From contig DASZJD010000086.1 in the NCBI GenBank assembly GCA_035948415.1, forward strand, positions 1 through 61,755: DNA of 61,755 nt, written 5' to 3'. The DNA is from Acidimicrobiia bacterium (GTDB lineage Bacteria > Actinomycetota > Acidimicrobiia > IMCC26256 > PALSA-555). Below are positions 57,902-61,755 of this stretch, in pieces. The notes under the pieces were generated by a model that searched no databases, had not been told where the DNA came from, and worked only from the letters and a program-made list of their open reading frames with translations. Position numbers and translations under genes: made by a program. Every line of letters starts with the position of its first letter. Position 1 is the first letter of the stretch.

Positions 57902-59178
57902 GCGCCGTCCTCGGGCAGCGGCGGCTCGGCGCGGGCCCGCAGCCAGCCCGCGACCTGCTCGCGGGGGACCTCGCGCTGCTCGCCGCTCAGCAGGTCCTTG
58001 ACCCCCACGGTGCCGCGCCCGGCCTCGGCCCGCCCGACCATGATCCCGAAGCGGGCGCCGGACCGGTCGGCGAGCTTCCACTGGGCCTTCACCGACCGCC
58101 CGCCGTAGGCGCGGTCGGCGCGCAGCCCGGCCTCGCGGAGCTCGGCGACGAGGGCGGTGGCGCTGGCGTCCCCGACCCCGTCGACCACGAAGGCGTCGAG
58201 CGCGGCGGCCACCGCGGGGAGCACGCCCTCGGCGTCGCAGGCGATGAGCACCCGCTCGACGCCGATCCCGAAGCCGATCCCGGGCGTCGGCGGTCCTCCC
58301 ATCTCCTCGGCGAGCTCGTCGTAGCGGCCCCCGCCGCCGATCGCGTCCTGGGCCGCGTCGAGCGCGGCGCCGGCGAACTCGAACGTCGTGCTCGTGTAGT
58401 AGTCGAACCCGCGCACGAGTCGAGGCGTGAGCTCGTAGTCGATCCCGATGGCGTCGAGGCCCTGCTGCACCCGCTCGAAGTGCCGGCGGGCCTCCGTCCC
58501 GAGGTGCTCGGTGAGCTGGGGGGCGCGCTCGATCACGTCCTGCCACTCCTCCTGCTTGGTGTCGAGGAGGCGCAGGGGGTGGGCCTCGGCCCGGGCCCGG
58601 AACTCGGGGCCCAGCCCGCCGGCGTGGGCGAGGAGGTGCTGGCGGAGGCGGTCGACGAACGCGGCCCGGTCGGCCGGGTCCCCCATCGAGTTCAGCCGTA
58701 GCGTCACCTGCCGCAGGCCGAGGTCACGGTAGAAGCCGTGCGCGAGCGCGATGACCTCCACGTCGACGTCGGGGTCGTCGAGCCCCAGCACCTCGGCGCC
58801 GAGCTGCCAGTGCTGGCGGTAGCGGCCGCGCTGCGGCCGCTCGTAGCGGAAGTGCGGCGCCAGGTACCAGACCTTCCACGGGACGGTGGGCCGGTGCTGC
58901 ACGAAGGCGCGCACGACCGGGGCCGTTCCTTCCGGTCGCAGCGCCAGCGACCGTCCCCCCCGGTCGGTCAGCTCGTACATCTCCTTCCGGACGACGTCGG
59001 TGCTGTCGCCGACCCGCTGGAACACCTCGACGTGCTCGAGCAGCGGGGTGACCACCAGCCCGTAGCCGAACCGGGCGGCGCGGCTCGCGAACGCCTCGAC
59101 GAGCGCGATCCACCGCGACGTTTCGGGGGGGAGGACGTCGTGCGTCCCGATCGGCGCGCGGTACTCGGCATCCGCCAC
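57898..59178 (-). CDS. hisS: Histidyl-tRNA synthetase
   Basis: Class II synthetase for tRNA-His. 426 residues: motif 2 around RPEGTAPVVRAF and PHFRYERPQRGRYRQ, histidine-binding LVRGFDYYTSTTFEF and GGGRYDEL, motif 3 GIGFGIGVERV, and a C-terminal anticodon-binding domain (about 325-426). GTG start at 59178 chosen because TACGAT sits six bases upstream and the reading begins just before the conserved APIGTHDVLP. hisS-aspS is a common pair. Confidence 0.96.
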   Translation of the reverse strand: MADAEYRAPIGTHDVLPPETSRWIALVEAFASRAARFGYGLVVTPLLEHVEVFQRVGDSTDVVRKEMYELTDRGGRSLALRPEGTAPVVRAFVQHRPTVPWKVWYLAPHFRYERPQRGRYRQHWQLGAEVLGLDDPDVDVEVIALAHGFYRDLGLRQVTLRLNSMGDPADRAAFVDRLRQHLLAHAGGLGPEFRARAEAHPLRLLDTKQEEWQDVIERAPQLTEHLGTEARRHFERVQQGLDAIGIDYELTPRLVRGFDYYTSTTFEFAGAALDAAQDAIGGGGRYDELAEEMGGPPTPGIGFGIGVERVLIACDAEGVLPAVAAALDAFVVDGVGDASATALVAELREAGLRADRAYGGRSVKAQWKLADRSGARFGIMVGRAEAGRGTVGVKDLLSGEQREVPREQVAGWLRARAEPPLPEDGA

Positions 59179-59184
59179 CGGGCG

Positions 59185-59190
59185 ATCGTA
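59185..59190 (-). promoter_or_regulatory. -10 element of a likely leaderless hisS promoter
   Basis: TACGAT followed by CGCCCG and the hisS GTG, within the 38-base gap after rel. Confidence 0.6.
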
Positions 59191-59216
59191 GGCGCGGGCG
59201 TCGCGCGCGCCTGGCG

Positions 59217-61478
59217 TCAGTTCCGCGCGTGCCCGGGCAGCAGCCGGTAGGCCTCGTACACCGAGTCGACCCGCTGCACCGATCGCAGGATCGAGTCGAG
59301 GTGGCTCGGGTCGGCGAGCTCGAAGTCGAACCGCAGGTGCGCGACCCGGTCGGTCGAGGTCTGTGACGTGCTCGTGAGGATGTTCACGTGGTGCTCCGCG
59401 AGCACCTGCGCGACGTCGCGCAGCAGGCGCGCCCGGTCGAGCGCCTCGACCTCGATCGACACCACGAAGGTGGCGGTCTCGTCGTGGTCCCACTCGACCT
59501 CGATGACCCGCTGGGTCTGGTTGGCGAGGGCGGTGGCGTTCGCGCAGTCGGAGCGGTGCACCGAGACCCCGCGGCCTCGGGTCACGAACCCCATGATCTC
59601 GTCGCCCGGCACGGGGGTGCAGCAGCGCGAGAGCCGCACCATCACGTCGTCGAGGCCCTCGACGTGCACGCCGACGGTTCGGGACCGCTGGGCCCGCGGG
59701 GCGTGCGGCGGGCGCGTCGTCGTGACCGGCAGCTGCTCCTCGCCGCCCCGGAGCTCGCGCTCCACGCGCTGGGCCACCGCCCGCGCCGACACGTGGCCCT
59801 CGCCGATCGCCGCGTACAGCGCGTCGAGGTCGTGGTAGTGGAGCGCCGCCGCCACCTGCTTCAAGGAGTCGGACTGGGTGAGCTTCTGGACCGGGAGCCC
59901 TTCCTTGCGGAGGGCCTTCGAGAGCTCCTCGCGTCCGGTGTCCATGGCGTCGACGCGGCGCTCGCGCGAGAACCACTGCCGGATCTTGCTGCGAGCCCGC
60001 GGGGTGTGCGCGAACTGGAGCCAGTCCAGGCTCGGCCCCGCCCCCTCGACCTTGCTGGTGAAGATCTCCACCGCGTCGCCGGACGCCAGCGCCGAGTCGA
60101 GCGGCACGAGCCGGCCGTTGACGCGGGCGCCCACGCAGCGGTGCCCCACCTCGGTGTGGATGGCGTACGCGAAGTCGACCGGTGTCGCACCGGACGGGAG
60201 CGTCACCACCTTGCCCTTCGGGGTGAACACGAAGACCTCGTCCTGCTGCAGGTCGACCTTCAGGGTCTCCATGAACTCGGTCGGGTCGGCGGTGTCCTGC
60301 TGCCAGTCGACGATCCGCTGCAGCCAGGCCAGGTCCTCGGCCGGTGAGCGCTCCTTGTAGCCCCAGTGGGCGGCGATCCCGAACTCGGCCCGCCGGTGCA
60401 TCTCCTTCGTCCGGATCTGCACCTCCACCGGCTTGCCGCCCGGGCCGACGACCGTCGTGTGCAGCGACTGGTAGAGATTGAACTTCGGCATCGCGATGTA
60501 GTCCTTGAAGCGCCCCTGCACCGGCGCCCACAGGGCGTGGATCGAGCCGAGCGCGCCGTAGCAGTCCTTCACCGACTCGACGATGACGCGCACGCCGACG
60601 AGGTCCTGCACCTCGTCGAACTCCTTGCCCCGCACGACCATCTTCTCGTAGATGGACCACAGGTGCTTCGGCCGCCCGGTGACGTCCGCGTCGATGCCCA
60701 TGTCCTCGAGCCGCTGGCGCACGTGGACCAGGACCCGCTCGAGGTACTCCTCGCGCTGGGGCGCCCGGGCGGCCACCATCTGCTCGATCTCGGCGTAGCG
60801 CTTCGGGTGCAGCGTCGCGAACGCCAGGTCCTCGAGCTGCCAGCGGACCTGCTGCACGCCGAGACGGTGGGCGAGAGGCGCGTACACGTCGAAGGTCTCC
60901 TGCGCGGTGCGGCGCTGCTTCCACTCGGGCATCACCGCGAGCGTGCGCATGTTGTGCAGCCGGTCGGCCAGCTTGATCAGCAGGACCCGCCAGTCGTCGG
61001 CCATGGCGACGAGCATCTTCCGGATCGTCGCCGCCTGCTGGGCCTCCTTCGAGTTGAACTGCAACCGGTCGAGCTTGGTCACGCCGTCGACCACCCGGGC
61101 CACACCGTCGCCGAAGGTCTGCTCGATCGTCTCGAGCGTCAACCCGGTGTCCTCGACGGCGTCGTGCAGCAGGGCGCCGGCGACGGTCTGGGCGTCCAGG
61201 CCCAACTCGGCGACGATGGTCGCCACCGCCACCGGGTGCGTGATGTAGGGCTCGCCGGACCGCCGGAATTGCCCCTCGTGAGCCATCAGCGCGGTCCGGC
61301 CGGCCTCGACGATCACCGCCGTGTCGTCCTCGGGTCGGTGCCGCTCGAATTCGGCCAGCAACGGGGCCAACAGGTCGTCCAGTGCCTGCAGCTCGGCCGG
61401 CTCGGGCTCGCGATCCCCTTCGTGCGCGCGCCCCCGAGCCTTCGTGTCCGCGTCAGTCACCCGGGCCAGGGCCACCAT
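59217..61478 (-). CDS. rel: Bifunctional (p)ppGpp synthetase/hydrolase
   Basis: Makes and degrades the stringent-response alarmone. 753 residues: hydrolase HD domain (His81, His105-Asp106 in LLHDAVEDTG, Asp172 in IKLADRLHNM, all kept), synthetase domain (KDYIAMPKFNLYQSLHTTV, PVEVQIRTKEMHR), TGS (about 400-465), helical and zinc-finger-type middle (RCCTPVPGDEI), and C-terminal ACT domain. Both activities therefore look intact. The ATG at 61478 has TAGCCT six bases upstream, so a leaderless start is expected. Close to hisS and aspS, whose substrate state it senses indirectly through uncharged tRNA. Confidence 0.96.
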   Translation of the reverse strand: MVALARVTDADTKARGRAHEGDREPEPAELQALDDLLAPLLAEFERHRPEDDTAVIVEAGRTALMAHEGQFRRSGEPYITHPVAVATIVAELGLDAQTVAGALLHDAVEDTGLTLETIEQTFGDGVARVVDGVTKLDRLQFNSKEAQQAATIRKMLVAMADDWRVLLIKLADRLHNMRTLAVMPEWKQRRTAQETFDVYAPLAHRLGVQQVRWQLEDLAFATLHPKRYAEIEQMVAARAPQREEYLERVLVHVRQRLEDMGIDADVTGRPKHLWSIYEKMVVRGKEFDEVQDLVGVRVIVESVKDCYGALGSIHALWAPVQGRFKDYIAMPKFNLYQSLHTTVVGPGGKPVEVQIRTKEMHRRAEFGIAAHWGYKERSPAEDLAWLQRIVDWQQDTADPTEFMETLKVDLQQDEVFVFTPKGKVVTLPSGATPVDFAYAIHTEVGHRCVGARVNGRLVPLDSALASGDAVEIFTSKVEGAGPSLDWLQFAHTPRARSKIRQWFSRERRVDAMDTGREELSKALRKEGLPVQKLTQSDSLKQVAAALHYHDLDALYAAIGEGHVSARAVAQRVERELRGGEEQLPVTTTRPPHAPRAQRSRTVGVHVEGLDDVMVRLSRCCTPVPGDEIMGFVTRGRGVSVHRSDCANATALANQTQRVIEVEWDHDETATFVVSIEVEALDRARLLRDVAQVLAEHHVNILTSTSQTSTDRVAHLRFDFELADPSHLDSILRSVQRVDSVYEAYRLLPGHARN

Positions 61479-61484
61479 CCATAC

Positions 61485-61490
61485 AGGCTA
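61485..61490 (-). promoter_or_regulatory. -10 element of a likely leaderless rel promoter
   Basis: TAGCCT followed by GTATGG and the rel ATG. Same hexamer and spacing as def and alaS. Confidence 0.6.
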
Positions 61491-61549
61491 CCCGCCAGGG
61501 GAAACGCCCGAACGCCACGTGGGACGGCGCCGAACGTCGGCCCGGCGGC

Positions 61550-61755
61550 TCAGCGACGTCGCTTGCGCTTGCTCTTGCCCTTGCGGGGTCGTTGCGTCGC
61601 CTGGCCCTGTGCCTGCGTCTGTGTCTGTGTCGATGTGTGCGTCGGCGTCTGTGTCCCGGCGGCCGACGACGACCCTGCCGCAGCCGAACCCGACCCTCCC
61701 GGGGGCCGGTCCATGACCGCGGTCCCCGTCCCCGTCCCACCGCCACCGCCCGCGG
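61550..61755 (-). CDS. C-terminal end of an unidentified protein (possibly SecF)
   Basis: Only the last 67 or so codons are visible; the gene enters from the right edge. The frame encodes a Gly/Thr stretch, a Pro/Gly/Ser/Ala-rich part, alternating Thr-Gln residues (THTSTQTQTQAQGQ) and a strongly basic end (KGKSKRKRRR) before TGA at 61552-61550. No folded domain is visible. In Actinomycetota secD-secF commonly precede rel, and SecF tails are often basic, so SecF is the best guess from position only. Confidence 0.5.
   Translation of the reverse strand, partial: AGGGGGTGTGTAVMDRPPGGSGSAAAGSSSAAGTQTPTHTSTQTQTQAQGQATQRPRKGKSKRKRRR

Noticed and set aside
61610-61662. TGTGTC/GTCTGT-like tandem repeat near the right edge
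   Set aside because: It encodes the Thr-Gln run of the partial gene in frame; it is a coding low-complexity tract, not a regulatory repeat.

Overview
The window is an unbroken stretch of bacterial core genome with very high GC content. Its gene content and order point to Actinomycetota: pheST followed by argCJBDFRGH, mihF-gmk-rpoZ-coaBC-metK-priA-def-fmt-rsmB-rpe, nusB-clpS-DUF2017, ruvX-mltG-aroE-prepilin peptidase-aroCKBQ-efp, and a PriA without its ATPase motifs. The divergence of several proteins and the GH15/cold-shock neighbourhood suggest class Acidimicrobiia or a close relative; that placement is an inference. About 60 protein genes are packed almost end to end, all on the minus strand except two (13862-16069). 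The longest gap without a gene is 214 bases (13648-13861). I see no tRNA, rRNA, CRISPR array, transposon, phage gene or T-tailed terminator.

In transcription order (right to left). 61755-54108: the end of an unidentified gene (possibly secF), the (p)ppGpp enzyme rel, hisS-aspS, and a TPR-adenylate/guanylate cyclase fusion. 54101-46492: rarA, two small membrane or coiled-coil proteins, alaS, ruvX, mltG, aroE and a prepilin peptidase. 46400-39359: aroC-aroK-aroB-aroQ, an M24 peptidase, efp, nusB, clpS, a DUF2017 gene and a short-chain dehydrogenase. 39253-30370: the complete pyrimidine operon pyrR-pyrB-pyrC-carA-carB-pyrD-pyrF behind a short leader that can fold two ways. 30330-21301: mihF, gmk, rpoZ, coaBC, metK, priA, def, fmt, rsmB, rpe and a mog-like gene. 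20782-16061: an FMN riboswitch and ribD-ribE-ribBA-ribH-hisG-csd. 16069-13862 (plus strand): a GH15 trehalase/glucoamylase-family enzyme and a DUF1844-like protein. 13647-8181: infC-rpmI-rplT, an RNA methyltransferase, pheS-pheT. 8114-1: argC-argJ-argB-argD-argF-argR-argG-argH, the last cut by the window edge.

Most neighbouring genes are translationally coupled through 4-base NTGA overlaps (mainly GTGA; also ATGA, TTGA and CTGA) or 1-base TGATG overlaps. Where a gene has room for its own promoter, the usual arrangement is a TANNNT hexamer 6-7 bases before the start codon, which predicts leaderless mRNAs (argC, rpe, def, alaS, rarA, hisS, rel). Genes that do have leaders carry visible regulation: the ribD riboswitch, the pyrR leader, the infC leader with an ATA start codon, and an aroC leader hairpin.

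I did not find a clearly new multi-gene system. The items most worth a second look are the non-standard starts of infC (ATA) and gmk (CTG), the two-state pyrR leader, the recurrent leaderless promoter motif, a TetR/KstR-like palindrome on the ribD promoter, and the absence of pyrK beside a class-1B-like pyrD.
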